Below, piece after piece: positions 37,256 to 46,745 of a DNA stretch of 64,000 nt. Below the pieces are notes generated by a model. That model did not search any database. It was not told the origin of the DNA and saw only the letters and a list, made by a program, of their open reading frames with translations. A program made the position numbers and the translations under genes. Numbering within the stretch: position 1 is the first letter of the stretch; the number at the start of each line of letters is the position of its first letter. This stretch comes from Sulfurimonas sp. (GTDB taxonomy: Bacteria > Campylobacterota > Campylobacteria > Campylobacterales > Sulfurimonadaceae), in NCBI RefSeq assembly GCF_026196735.1, contig NZ_JAPHUF010000010.1:88654-152653 (forward strand). Reading direction: 5' to 3'.

Positions 37256-38037
37256 ATATTTTTCCTCTCATAAGGGATACCCCTTTTAGTTTTTAGTATA
37301 AAGTGACAAAGGTCATGAACATGATGATTGTTACTGCTTTCAAGAAGTTCATTTGCAACATCTTTTAAAGGTTTTCCATTTTCAAATAGCTCTCTGTATG
37401 CTGATTTGATTTCATCTATATCTTCTCGTGAAAGATTTCTTCTGAGTCCTGTTAAGTTAAGGCCTCTAAGTGTTGCTCGATTTCCCTCAGCCATGCAAAA
37501 CGGAGGAACATCTTGAGCTAAAGCAGATGCACCTGCAACCATCGCATAATCACCAATGTGTACAAACTGATGTATTGGAGTCATTCCGCCAATTACAGCG
37601 TAATCTCCCATTTCAACATGTCCTGCTAGTGTTGCAGCATTAGCCAAAATACAGTGATTGCCTATAATTACATCATGACCGATATGAACATAACCCATAA
37701 AAAGATTATGTGAGCCGATGATAGTCTTGCCGCCACCGCCTTTTGTTCCTGGATTAAAAAGTGTAAATTCTCTGATTTTGTTGTTATCGCCTATGATAAG
37801 TTCAACATCTTCGCCTGCAAATTTTAAATCTTGTGGGACAGAACCGATAACAGCATGTGAAAATATATGGTTGTTTTTACCGATAGTTGTTTTGCCATAG
37901 ATTGAGGTATTTTGGTCTATCTTGGTTCCATCGCCAATAGTAGCTTGCGCAGAGATAAGACAGTAAGGTCCTATTTCAACATCTTTACCTATAATTGCAC
38001 CATCTTCAATGATGGCTAGTGGAGAAATCTTACTCAT
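37252..38037 (-). CDS. lpxA: Acyl-ACP--UDP-GlcNAc O-acyltransferase
   Basis: A 261-aa hexapeptide-repeat protein that makes the first step of lipid A. The beta-helix covers about 1-190 with [18 protein letters not shown] and [26 protein letters not shown], which contains the catalytic His, then a C-terminal helical part starting with [11 protein letters not shown]. Its presence shows a lipid A outer membrane. It overlaps fabZ by one base and clpX by four. Confidence 0.96.
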   Translation of the reverse strand: MSKISPLAIIEDGAIIGKDVEIGPYCLISAQATIGDGTKIDQNTSIYGKTTIGKNNHIFSHAVIGSVPQDLKFAGEDVELIIGDNNKIREFTLFNPGTKGGGGKTIIGSHNLFMGYVHIGHDVIIGNHCILANAATLAGHVEMGDYAVIGGMTPIHQFVHIGDYAMVAGASALAQDVPPFCMAEGNRATLRGLNLTGLRRNLSREDIDEIKSAYRELFENGKPLKDVANELLESSNNHHVHDLCHFILKTKRGIPYERKNI

Positions 38038-38486
38038 TATTTATCAACAATCATAGCTTTTAATTCAGCTTGTGAAACTAAAGCATCATCAACATAAGCT
38101 TTTCCGTCAAGCATCCAGATGGCACCTTTGTTTTTGATAACACTTATGCGATACTCTAGCTTGTCTCCTGGTTTAACAGGAGCGCGAAATTTTGCTTTGT
38201 CAATACTCATAAAATATACAACTTTTGAAGCGGCTTCTTCTTCAGTCATATCACCCATGCTTTTAAATGCCAAGATTCCGCCGGCTTGAGCCATTCCTTC
38301 TAAAATCATAACACCAGGGTAAATCGGGTGACCGGGAAAGTGACCCTGAAATACATTATCTCCGATAGTTACATTTTTATAGCCGATTAAAGATTCATTT
38401 TCTTTGATATCAGTAACTCTGTCTAAAAGTAAAAAAGGGTAACGGTGAGGTATAATTTTTTGAATTTCAACAACATCCATAGTCAT
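38037..38486 (-). CDS. fabZ: 3-hydroxyacyl-ACP dehydratase FabZ
   Basis: A 149-aa hot-dog-fold enzyme. It shows [14 protein letters not shown] with the catalytic His, and [20 protein letters not shown] with the catalytic Glu. It removes water from 3-hydroxyacyl-ACP in fatty acid elongation and competes with LpxA for 3-hydroxymyristoyl-ACP, which explains the shared operon. It is the first gene of the minus-strand block fabZ-lpxA-clpX-mreB-mreC-carB, and a TATAAT-like stretch just upstream could start that operon. Confidence 0.97.
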   Translation of the reverse strand: MTMDVVEIQKIIPHRYPFLLLDRVTDIKENESLIGYKNVTIGDNVFQGHFPGHPIYPGVMILEGMAQAGGILAFKSMGDMTEEEAASKVVYFMSIDKAKFRAPVKPGDKLEYRISVIKNKGAIWMLDGKAYVDDALVSQAELKAMIVDK

Positions 38487-38533
38487 AAGCAGAAGCCTTT
38501 ATAATAATTTTGGTTATTTTACCTAAAAAAAGA

Positions 38534-39616
38534 TTATATAATGATTAGTTTTTCTCTGACATCTTCATAAGTTTTTGCATTAAGTTCTACTGTGAGCTTT
38601 GTAAGCGGAATTTCATCAACGATTACAATTGGGCTTAAATCATAATTTGTACATGTCATAGTGTTTCTAAAGTTTAGCTCTTCTTCAATAGTTGGTGGAT
38701 TGAAAATAAGTTCATTTATAGTTTTATAATCAGTTTTACATGTAGAGTTGAAAAATTTTAAAGTTACAAATTTTATCTCTTCTCGGTTGAAATAATAAAT
38801 GTTTTTATCTTCAAATTCAATTCGACCTTGTGCTTTACCTCTTGGCAAGCTTGAATATGAAAGTGCATAAGCAGGAATAACTTCTTTTTTACCTTTGATA
38901 AGTTTAAAGTTAAATTGACGATAATTTAAAAATTTCTGCTTAATGATTCTATACTCTATATTTTTATCTTCAAGTTCCATACGATACTTGTACATGTCAA
39001 GCCTCTCTTCAATAGAAGCAGGGAGGATTTGATTTGAGATTGGAGAGAACATCTCGTCCATAAGACGCTCTTGCTGTTCTCTTTGCATAGTTAGTCCGAA
39101 GATACATCCGCAGTAGTCTTGGCGGTAGAGCTGCTCCTCTTTTGTCACACGGCTCTGGTCTTGTGTACCGCCACCGGCTCTATAATCAACAGCAATAAAT
39201 TCTACTCCATATTTTTCATGAAAAATATCGCCGCTGCGTTTGAGCTGTTCTTGTGATTTTAGAGGGCTTACAAGCAGAGTTGTAGTCACCTTTTTCTCGC
39301 CAAGTTCTAAAGCTTTTTTTGCACTGACTTCAAAGCGTTTGTCAAAGCATACTTCGCATCTTGCGCCCTTTTCAGGTTCATTTTCCAAACCTTTTACCGC
39401 TTGCATCCAAGCTTCAAAATCATATGGACCTTCAAGTAAATCAATACCGAGTTTTTTACATGAGCGTTCAACATCAAGATAGCGAAGCTGATACTCTGAA
39501 TATGGGTGTATATTTGGGTCGTAGAAGAAGCCTGTTAGCTTCTCCTCGGGAAAGTCCTGTTGCAGCTTTTGTAAAAAAAAGTGGCTATCGACGCTACAAC
39601 AGATGTGTACTAGCAT
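38534..39616 (-). CDS. queH: Epoxyqueuosine reductase QueH
   Basis: A 360-aa QueH (DUF208) protein. The family cysteine pairs are visible: HICCS near the N-terminus, RCEVC near 87-91 and DYCGC near 168-172, with LLVSPLKSQEQLKRSG between. These hold the iron-sulfur cluster and metal used in the last step of queuosine biosynthesis in tRNA. About 150 residues follow the QueH core and are of unknown role; most bacterial QueH proteins are shorter. ATG with a GGAG site close upstream. Confidence 0.88.
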   Translation of the reverse strand: MLVHICCSVDSHFFLQKLQQDFPEEKLTGFFYDPNIHPYSEYQLRYLDVERSCKKLGIDLLEGPYDFEAWMQAVKGLENEPEKGARCEVCFDKRFEVSAKKALELGEKKVTTTLLVSPLKSQEQLKRSGDIFHEKYGVEFIAVDYRAGGGTQDQSRVTKEEQLYRQDYCGCIFGLTMQREQQERLMDEMFSPISNQILPASIEERLDMYKYRMELEDKNIEYRIIKQKFLNYRQFNFKLIKGKKEVIPAYALSYSSLPRGKAQGRIEFEDKNIYYFNREEIKFVTLKFFNSTCKTDYKTINELIFNPPTIEEELNFRNTMTCTNYDLSPIVIVDEIPLTKLTVELNAKTYEDVREKLIII

Positions 39617-39698
39617 AATGTCTCCTTATAAAGCAGCAAAGCTACTTTATAATTGCTCTCACTAAAGCTACAACCATCGGTGAGATGTTTTTCATAAA

Positions 39699-40202
39699 TT
39701 AACGAGTTTCTAAAACTTCGATAGAGTTGATTGCATCTTCACCAACTATTGAGTCAAGAACTGCAAAGCTATCCGCATCATCTTCTTCTATCGCACCAAA
39801 AACTGTGTGAACACCATCTAAATGTGGAGTAGCAACAAAAGTTATGAAAAATTGACTTCCGCCAGTGTTTGGTCCGGCGTGAGCCATTGAAAGAGTTCCT
39901 CTTCTATGAACAGAAGTGTTAGCGGAAGTCTCACAAGGGATAGCCCAGTCAGGTCCGCCTGTACCGGTTCCGGTAGGACAACCGCCCTGAGCCATAAATC
40001 CAGGAATTACACGATGAAAATTAAGGTCGTTGTAAAAACCTGTATTTGCCAAATGAGCAAAGTTTGCTACTGTGTTTGGAGCTTCCTCAGGATATAATTT
40101 TATCCAAATATCACCTTTGGCAGTTGATACTTTTGCCCATTGCAGCTTAGCTAACTCATCAGCACTTAAATCGTATGTTTTTAACTCAGTTCTTCCAAAC
40201 AT
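39699..40202 (-). CDS. Cyclophilin-type peptidyl-prolyl isomerase
   Basis: A 167-aa cyclophilin with no signal peptide, so cytoplasmic. It shows NFHRVIPGFMAQGGCP with the catalytic Arg, GTLSMAHAGPNTGGSQFFIT and the HTVFG motif. It catalyses cis-trans isomerisation of proline bonds during folding. It stands alone, with a TATAAT about 30 bases before its start. Confidence 0.93.
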   Translation of the reverse strand: MFGRTELKTYDLSADELAKLQWAKVSTAKGDIWIKLYPEEAPNTVANFAHLANTGFYNDLNFHRVIPGFMAQGGCPTGTGTGGPDWAIPCETSANTSVHRRGTLSMAHAGPNTGGSQFFITFVATPHLDGVHTVFGAIEEDDADSFAVLDSIVGEDAINSIEVLETR

Positions 40203-40230
40203 TGTTTTGTCCTTATAGGTATTTTTTGAA

Positions 40231-40236
40231 ATTATA
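40231..40236 (-). promoter_or_regulatory. -10 element for the cyclophilin gene
   Basis: Read on the minus strand this is a perfect TATAAT, 28 bases before the ATG of the cyclophilin gene. No clear -35 is seen, as is common for sigma70 promoters in Campylobacterota. The region upstream on this strand is AT-rich. Confidence 0.5.
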
Positions 40237-40323
40237 GTGTAAATTTATCAATTTTTATAAACAAGATATATAGATTAGAATAATATGTGTTAGTATTACT
40301 ATTAAGATTTTTTAGGAGTATTT

Positions 40324-41790
40324 ATGTTAAATCACTTACTCAATAGATTGAAATTAATTTTAATTGTTCCTTTTTTCGTTGGTAGTACAATTTTTTATTT
40401 TGTTTTAGAAGATTACCACGAGACAGAAACATTTGATTTTATACAAGACAATGTAGCCATGTTCGAAGCTATGCAAGAGTATGTCGGTAAGTATCAAAAA
40501 ACAACCATTAAGAGTCTTGTCGAAGATGGTAAATTATCAAAAGATTATTTTGACCCGACTCTAATGTCCTCAACCTTTATAATATCAAAAATCAATGAGA
40601 TTTTTCATGATAAGCATAAAAAAAATTCTGCTCATATTCATGAAAAGCTCAACTTTAAGTTTCCAAGTGATAATCCTACAAATCCTGCAAACAAAGCAGA
40701 TGCATTTGAGTCTGAAATACTAAAAAAATTTAACAACTCTGATATAACTTCATACTCACAAAAAATTGAACGAAATGGTAAAAAACTACTCTTTGTCGCG
40801 CTTCCCGTAATGAAAAATACTAAAGCCTGTATGCAGTGTCACGGCGATCCAAAAGATGCACCAAAAGAAATGATTGAGATGTATGGAGATAAAAACGGGT
40901 TTAATGAAGAAATCGGACAAATTCGCGCAATAAATGCAGTGTATTCTACAATTGACTCTGATGACAAGATGTGGAACTTTTTTTTGATGGTAGAGTTTAT
41001 GATGTTGATAATCTTTTTTATCATATATCTAGTAGTAAGATATTTTCTAGTTCAGTTAACTGAAAAAGATAAGTTTATTGCTAAGCAGTCTAAATTTGCC
41101 GCAATGGGAGAGATGATAGGTATGATAGCCCATCAATGGAGACAGCCGCTAACAGGTATGAGTATAACAACCAATAATCTGCTTTTAGATATTGAACTTC
41201 AAGATATTGATGACAAAAGGCTCAAAGATAATTTAGAAGTTGTTAATAAACAAATTTCATATCTCTCAGAAACAATAGATGATTTCAAAAACTTCTTTAG
41301 ACCGGACAATAAACCTGAAAGAGTCAATATAGCTCAGGTAGTAAAAGACTCGTGTATGCTTATTGATAGTTCTATTAAAAGTAACGCAATAGAGATAAAA
41401 CTGAGCATAAGTGATGATTTGACAATTTTAACTCAGAGAAATGATGTTGTGCAGATTATCCTAAATCTTATAAAAAATTCTATTGATGCATATATAGAAA
41501 ACAAAATAGAGGACAATAAAATAATCGAAATCACCGCAGTTGACAACCCTAAAAGGATTGAGTTATTCATTAAAGATTATGCAGGCGGAATACCAAAAGA
41601 CACAATAGAAAAGATATTTGACCCATATTTTAGTACAAAAGACAACAAAAACGGTACAGGGCTCGGTCTTTACATGTCTAAAATGATTGTTGAAGATCAT
41701 CTTTGCGGATATTTAGATGTTCAAAGTAAAGATGCTTCGACTACATTTAAAATAGTATTAATTAAAAAGGATGTTATAGATGGATATTAA
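40324..41790 (+). CDS. Sensor histidine kinase with Tll0287-like (DUF3365) haem-binding domain
   Basis: A 488-aa membrane kinase. One membrane segment lies at about 10-28 and a second at about 217-245; between them is a periplasmic DUF3365/Tll0287-like domain with the haem c motif C169-M-Q-C172-H173. The cytoplasmic part has the H-box IAHQWRQPL with phosphoacceptor His270, the N-box NLIKNSIDAY, DYAGGIP and GTGLGLYMSKMI. It probably senses a redox signal, gas or small ligand through haem and phosphorylates the overlapping response regulator (11-base overlap). The signal is unknown. Confidence 0.88.
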   Translation: MLNHLLNRLKLILIVPFFVGSTIFYFVLEDYHETETFDFIQDNVAMFEAMQEYVGKYQKTTIKSLVEDGKLSKDYFDPTLMSSTFIISKINEIFHDKHKKNSAHIHEKLNFKFPSDNPTNPANKADAFESEILKKFNNSDITSYSQKIERNGKKLLFVALPVMKNTKACMQCHGDPKDAPKEMIEMYGDKNGFNEEIGQIRAINAVYSTIDSDDKMWNFFLMVEFMMLIIFFIIYLVVRYFLVQLTEKDKFIAKQSKFAAMGEMIGMIAHQWRQPLTGMSITTNNLLLDIELQDIDDKRLKDNLEVVNKQISYLSETIDDFKNFFRPDNKPERVNIAQVVKDSCMLIDSSIKSNAIEIKLSISDDLTILTQRNDVVQIILNLIKNSIDAYIENKIEDNKIIEITAVDNPKRIELFIKDYAGGIPKDTIEKIFDPYFSTKDNKNGTGLGLYMSKMIVEDHLCGYLDVQSKDASTTFKIVLIKKDVIDGY

Positions 41791-43036
41791 TATAGTAAAA
41801 TTGAAAAAATATGCTTCAGTATGTTCAGTACTCTATGTTGAAGATGATGAGCTGATTCGCTCACAGACTGCAAGTTTTTTAGGTCGTTTTTTCCCTGATG
41901 TTGTTGTAGCAGAAGATGGAGCGATAGGACTTGCCAAATACAAAGAGAGAAGTTTTGATGTTGTAATCACCGACATCAATATGCCAAATATGAACGGCAT
42001 AGAGATGATAGAGGCAATAAAAGGGATAAAATACGAACAGATAGTGTTGGTTACATCTGCATACAATGACAGCGAATATCTTATGAAACTTATCAACTTA
42101 AATGTTATGCGTTTTGTACTTAAGCCTTTTAACAACAAACAGTTTTTATATGTACTGTATAAGATTGCTGAAGAGTTGACTTTTACTAAAGAGCAGGCAA
42201 AACTTCAAGATGAGATTGCTTACATTTCAAAAAGAGCTCAGCTTATTGTTGATCAGGCAAATATAGGAATAATTGTAATAAAAGACAATAAACTTGATAT
42301 GGCAAACAAGGCCTTTTTGGATATCGGCGGTTTTGACACTTTTGACACATTAGTGTTGGAAATGCCTGAAATCGGAGTTTTATTTGAAGAAGCATCTCAC
42401 TGTATAAATGCCGAAAGTAACAGTGATTTAATAGAACAGTTAAAAACATTGGGTGATGAAGATAGAAAAGTAAGGATAATGAAAGACGCAAAAACAATCG
42501 AGTATCAAGTTACTTTAACTAAAATAGAAGATGAAGAGAGTTATATACTGACATTTACTGATATTACGGCCATTCATAATGCTTTGTTTATGGAAGAACA
42601 TACAAAGCTGCCAGCTAAAAGATTTACACTGGAAAAGATTGAGATTTTAAAACAAAAAGCAAGTAGTTTAAATGTAATTATCATGAGTGTAAATCACTTT
42701 GATACTGTTGAAAAATGGTATGGCAAGCAAGATGCTATAGAGGTGGAAACTGCATTTGCTAATGCTATAAAAAGCATTAGAGACTTAATTATGCCGGATG
42801 CATTTATTGGGTATTTTGAAAAAAATCAAATAATAATTATCCCAAGTAACAATTTTAATAGATTTTATGAAAAACTAAAAAATATAAACATGTCTGCATT
42901 AAATGTGGTGAAAAAACATGCCGGTTCTGATATGGAACTTGAGTTGTCTACAAAGATTAAACTTGAAAATTTAGATACAAACAAAGAAATCAATCAAATA
43001 GAAGTTGATTTGATTAATGCTTTTGATATGATGTAA
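41780..43036 (+). CDS. REC-PAS response regulator with degenerate GGDEF-like end
   Basis: A 418-aa protein. The receiver domain (about 15-135) has the acid pair ED21-22, phosphoacceptor Asp65 in ITDINMPNMNG and Lys115. A coiled linker and a PAS-like domain (about 150-270) follow. The last ~140 residues look like a diguanylate-cyclase fold, but the GGDEF active-site loop is replaced (GYFEKNQI in that area), so it should not make c-di-GMP. There is no DNA-binding domain; output is probably by protein contact. It is the likely partner of the kinase it overlaps. Confidence 0.78.
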   Translation: MDINIVKLKKYASVCSVLYVEDDELIRSQTASFLGRFFPDVVVAEDGAIGLAKYKERSFDVVITDINMPNMNGIEMIEAIKGIKYEQIVLVTSAYNDSEYLMKLINLNVMRFVLKPFNNKQFLYVLYKIAEELTFTKEQAKLQDEIAYISKRAQLIVDQANIGIIVIKDNKLDMANKAFLDIGGFDTFDTLVLEMPEIGVLFEEASHCINAESNSDLIEQLKTLGDEDRKVRIMKDAKTIEYQVTLTKIEDEESYILTFTDITAIHNALFMEEHTKLPAKRFTLEKIEILKQKASSLNVIIMSVNHFDTVEKWYGKQDAIEVETAFANAIKSIRDLIMPDAFIGYFEKNQIIIIPSNNFNRFYEKLKNINMSALNVVKKHAGSDMELELSTKIKLENLDTNKEINQIEVDLINAFDMM

Positions 43037-43070
43037 AGTTGATAAAAATATACTATGGCATAACATCTCT

Positions 43071-44288
43071 ATGAAAATAAAGTATTTGTTTCAAAATATA
43101 ACCATAAAACAGGCAAATGTTTTTACTATAACGGTTATATTTTTGTTTTCAATGGTCTTTGTTGGGCTTCTTGTAGAGGAGATATATGAAGATTATGAAC
43201 AATCTCTTGAGCAGAGTTATATTACAGATAGTAAAGTTAGCCCCGATAATGAAGTTTTAAAGCAAAAACAGCAAAAATTAAAAGCACTTTTAATAAAAAC
43301 TGCTTTAGTGATTGTCACGCTCTCTTTTATACTTTTTGCGGTGTTTTTAGGGCTAAACAATCTTTTTAATAAGCTTTTACAAAGAGATATGCAGACATTT
43401 TTGGATTTTTTTGAACACTCAGTCCATCATGATCAGGTTATAAATCCAAAACTTATATTTTTTAAAGATTTAAAGATTATGGTCGGGTATGCAAATGATA
43501 TGGTCACTAAGATTAATGAGCAAAAACACACGCTTAAAGAATTAAATCTGGGGCTTGAAGAGAGGGTTAAAAACAAAACAGCAGCTTTGTTGCAGATAAA
43601 TGAAAATTTAGAGCAAGAAAAAACATTTTCACAAAATCTACTAAAATCACAAAAGGAATTTTTGAGATATACGGTGCATGAGACGAACACTCCTCTTAGT
43701 GTAATATTGACAAGTATAGAACTATACTTAATGAATAATCCAAAAGATAGACAGCTCTCTAAAATAGAAGCCGCTGTTAAAAACATATTTAGTATATATG
43801 ACGATTTGAGTTATCTGGTAAAAAAAGATCAGATTGAGTATCCAAAACTTGTAATTAACCTTAACAATTATCTCTCTAGTAGGATAGATTTTTTTACAGA
43901 AGTAGCCCATATGTCTCGAATAAAGTTCAATTACATACAAACAAATGAAGATATACATGTATACTTCAATGAGACAAAACTTCAAAGAATAATAGACAAT
44001 ACAATAACAAATGCAATCAAATATACTATGCCTGATGAAGAGGTACATGTAAGAATAAAACAAGTCGGTGCTTTTGTGGAGTTTAGCGTGGGAAGCAGGT
44101 CTAAAATTATAAAAGACACAGACAAGGTTTTTGATGCATATTATAGAGAAGAAGAGAGTCGTGATGGTTTTGGCTTAGGTTTAAAACTTGTAAGAAGTAT
44201 TTGCGAGGAAGAGGGTGTTGATATAGAGGTCAATTCTAGCGATACTTTAACAACTTTTACATATAAGTTTAAAATGATTGGAGAATAA
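43071..44288 (+). CDS. Membrane sensor histidine kinase with atypical ATP-binding region
   Basis: A 405-aa kinase with two membrane segments (about 17-35 and 73-95) and a short periplasmic loop. A coiled coil (about 145-190) and the H-box VHETNTPL with phosphoacceptor His203 follow. An N-box TITNAIKYT and a glycine-rich GFGLGLKLVRSI are present, but the usual DxGxG box is missing: the segment reads VGSRSKIIKDTDKVF. ATP binding may thus be altered. It lies directly upstream of, and overlaps by one base, an OmpR-type regulator. Confidence 0.83.
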   Translation: MKIKYLFQNITIKQANVFTITVIFLFSMVFVGLLVEEIYEDYEQSLEQSYITDSKVSPDNEVLKQKQQKLKALLIKTALVIVTLSFILFAVFLGLNNLFNKLLQRDMQTFLDFFEHSVHHDQVINPKLIFFKDLKIMVGYANDMVTKINEQKHTLKELNLGLEERVKNKTAALLQINENLEQEKTFSQNLLKSQKEFLRYTVHETNTPLSVILTSIELYLMNNPKDRQLSKIEAAVKNIFSIYDDLSYLVKKDQIEYPKLVINLNNYLSSRIDFFTEVAHMSRIKFNYIQTNEDIHVYFNETKLQRIIDNTITNAIKYTMPDEEVHVRIKQVGAFVEFSVGSRSKIIKDTDKVFDAYYREEESRDGFGLGLKLVRSICEEEGVDIEVNSSDTLTTFTYKFKMIGE

Positions 44289-44944
44289 TGAAAATACTTT
44301 TACTTGAAGATGAAGTAATGCTTAATGAATCTATATGTGAATACTTGGACTCTCAAGGCCATCAGGTTGATTCATATTTTGATGGATTACAAGCGTATGA
44401 AAGTATAAAAAACAACTCTTATGATTTGCTGATTTTAGATATAAATGTTCCTGGAATGGACGGGCTTAGTTTTTTAGAAAATATTCATGGTTTAAAGATA
44501 CATGTACCAACCATATATATAAGTGCTTTAGTAGATATAGAAGAGATATCCCGTGCCTATGATTTGGGATGCTATGACTATTTGAAAAAGCCGTTTCATT
44601 TAAAAGAACTCTCTTTAAGAGTCAATAGAATTAAACTCTCAAACGAAACACCAAGGATTCATCTAAGACTTTCTAAAAACTACAGTTACGACCAAGAACA
44701 TAGCACACTTTTGTTTAATCATGAACCCCAGACTTTGACAAAAAAGCAATCACAGATTATAGATTTGTTAGCTAGAAACAGGAGTATGGTGGTTGACTTT
44801 GAAGACTTTAGAATCTATGTCTGGGATGAACAGATTATAGATAATGCCACCATAAGAACTGAAATGAACAGATTGAAAAAAGTTTTAAAAGAAGATCTAA
44901 TCATTAATGTTAGAGGAATGGGGTACATGATAGATAAGCCATAA
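44288..44944 (+). CDS. OmpR-family response regulator
   Basis: A 218-aa two-domain regulator. The receiver has ED8-9, phosphoacceptor Asp51 in LDINVPGMDG and a Lys at YLKKPF. The C-terminal winged helix (about 125-218) ends with the typical VRGMGYMI. It is the DNA-binding partner of the preceding kinase. The acetate-use operon begins 128 bases downstream on the same strand, so that operon is the most obvious target, which is inference from position. Confidence 0.9.
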   Translation: MKILLLEDEVMLNESICEYLDSQGHQVDSYFDGLQAYESIKNNSYDLLILDINVPGMDGLSFLENIHGLKIHVPTIYISALVDIEEISRAYDLGCYDYLKKPFHLKELSLRVNRIKLSNETPRIHLRLSKNYSYDQEHSTLLFNHEPQTLTKKQSQIIDLLARNRSMVVDFEDFRIYVWDEQIIDNATIRTEMNRLKKVLKEDLIINVRGMGYMIDKP

Positions 44945-45072
44945 GCCTGCGTTACTTTTCTTCACACTTTTAAATCTCAATAAATTAAAACAGCCTCTTT
45001 TTGCCTTTGCTATGTTCATGCTATTTTCTTATTTTAGCATTGGAATGTTTAAAATGTAAAGAGGGAAGATAG

Positions 45073-46419
45073 ATGAGAAAAAGACTACTAAATAGTCTAA
45101 TCATAACATTGCTTATGAAAACAGTCGGTGTTAATGCAGCTGATGATTTAAGTTCAATGTTTAGTGAGGGCAAGCTTAGCGGACAGATTAGAGAGTTCAG
45201 CATAGTAAGAACTTATAAAAAATCAACCAGCCAAGATGATAGCCGCTCAGCAAATGCTGTAGGCGGTTATCTAAAATATGAAACAGCGGACTTTAAAGGT
45301 TTAAGTCTGGGAGCTGCGTTTTATACAACAAACGGGTTTTTAAATGATAGCCCAAAAACTAACTACTCCAAAGTAGATCCTACTCTTTTAGGTAAAGATA
45401 ATGAATCATACTCAATTTTAGGTGAAGTATATCTAGAGTTCAAGTTTGATAATACAGCATTTAAAGGCGGTCGCCAAAAATTAAACACACCAATGGCTTC
45501 AGCAGATGATGCAAGAATGTTGCCCAATCTGTTTGAAGCATATGTTTTAAGTAATACGGACATAGCTGATACAACATTGGTAGCAGGGCATGTCAGTAAA
45601 TTTGCTCAAGGTACATTTGGACGAGTTTATGATGGTGGAATCTTGTCAGCTACATCTGGTTACTCTCCAGTAGATTCTAGAGATCAAGTAGGTGGGTTTG
45701 AAAATATAGGCACATATACGGTTGGAGAATCAACTGATGGCATTTCTTTGGCATCAGTTACCTACACAGGTATTGAAGGTCTTAAGCTTCAGCTTTGGGA
45801 TTATTATGCGCACGACATTTTAAATGCTATCTATGCTCAGGCTGATTATAAAATGGATATAAAATCAGCTATGGCATTTTTATCTGTGCAATTTATTAAA
45901 GAAAATGATGTCGGTAAAAGTCTTATAAAAAATATAGGAGGAGATGGTAAAATTGACAGTGATTATTGGGCTATTAAGCTTGGTGCAAAAGTTCAAAACC
46001 TGAGTGCTTATGTTGCTTACTCGCAAACATCCAAAAATGATGCAGGTGATGCAAGTTATGCAAATGCTATTGTTAGTCCATGGGGCGGAATGCCGGCGTT
46101 TACACAAGGTATGGTTACGCGACATCAGTTTTTAGCCGGTACAAAGGCTACAAAACTCGCAGCTACATATGACTTTAAAGATATGGGAGTTGACTTTAAA
46201 ACAACTCTATATTACACTTCATATGACATGGATATAAATAATGGATATACATTTGATGATGCAAGTGAGATGGGTTTTGATATAATTTATCATCCAGAAA
46301 TAATACAAAACTTACAAGTTCGTTTGCGTGCTAACTATGCTGATGATTTTCATGTATCAGCAGCAGATGCAACAACATCTTGGGATGAATATCGATTTAT
46401 ATTGAACTATAACTTTTAA
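45073..46419 (+). CDS. OprD-family outer-membrane porin
   Basis: A 448-aa protein with a signal peptide of about 23 residues ending in VNAADD. Aromatic-rich beta strands follow and it closes on a terminal aromatic residue (YNF), as outer-membrane barrels do. Segments such as GRQKLNTPMASADDARMLPN and LQLWDYYAHDI are typical of OprD-type specific porins in Campylobacterota. Its place before DUF485 and ActP suggests it lets acetate or another small carboxylate through the outer membrane. The start has AGAGGGA upstream. Confidence 0.87.
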   Translation: MRKRLLNSLIITLLMKTVGVNAADDLSSMFSEGKLSGQIREFSIVRTYKKSTSQDDSRSANAVGGYLKYETADFKGLSLGAAFYTTNGFLNDSPKTNYSKVDPTLLGKDNESYSILGEVYLEFKFDNTAFKGGRQKLNTPMASADDARMLPNLFEAYVLSNTDIADTTLVAGHVSKFAQGTFGRVYDGGILSATSGYSPVDSRDQVGGFENIGTYTVGESTDGISLASVTYTGIEGLKLQLWDYYAHDILNAIYAQADYKMDIKSAMAFLSVQFIKENDVGKSLIKNIGGDGKIDSDYWAIKLGAKVQNLSAYVAYSQTSKNDAGDASYANAIVSPWGGMPAFTQGMVTRHQFLAGTKATKLAATYDFKDMGVDFKTTLYYTSYDMDINNGYTFDDASEMGFDIIYHPEIIQNLQVRLRANYADDFHVSAADATTSWDEYRFILNYNF

Positions 46420-46430
46420 AGGAAAAGAAA

Positions 46431-46745
46431 ATGAATAAAGAACTTGTTAAAAAAATTAAAGAAAATCCGGATTATCAAAAACTAGCTTCCACAAGAAATA
46501 GTTTTGCTATAAAACTCTCCGTTACTATGCTGGCAGTCTATTTTACATTTATATTGACAATAGCATTTAACCCCTCAATACTTGGTACGCCGATATCAGA
46601 AGATTCTGTGACAACTATAGGTATTCCAATAGGTGTGGCTGTCATCATATTTGCTTTTATATTAACCGGTATCTATACAAAACGCGCCAATGGTGAATTT
46701 GATGATTTGGCAAATAAAATCAAACAATCTATAAAGGAAGACTAG
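46431..46745 (+). CDS. DUF485 membrane protein
   Basis: A 104-aa protein with two membrane segments (about 25-47 and 60-85). It has the DUF485 pattern: a charged N-terminus containing NPDYQKLASTRNSFA, then hydrophobic helices. DUF485 genes almost always precede actP in acetate operons; the role is unknown, perhaps as a small subunit or assembly partner of the symporter. It lies 11 bases after the porin gene, with AAAGGAAAAG before the ATG. Confidence 0.92.
   Translation: MNKELVKKIKENPDYQKLASTRNSFAIKLSVTMLAVYFTFILTIAFNPSILGTPISEDSVTTIGIPIGVAVIIFAFILTGIYTKRANGEFDDLANKIKQSIKED

Noticed and set aside
41780..43036. Active diguanylate cyclase
   Set aside because: The C-terminal domain resembles a GGDEF fold but the GGDEF loop itself is replaced, so enzymatic activity is unlikely.
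44945..45072. Sigma54 promoter before the porin gene
   Set aside because: I looked for a GG-N10-GC pattern in the 128 bases and did not find one; only AT-rich sequence with possible -10-like stretches is present.
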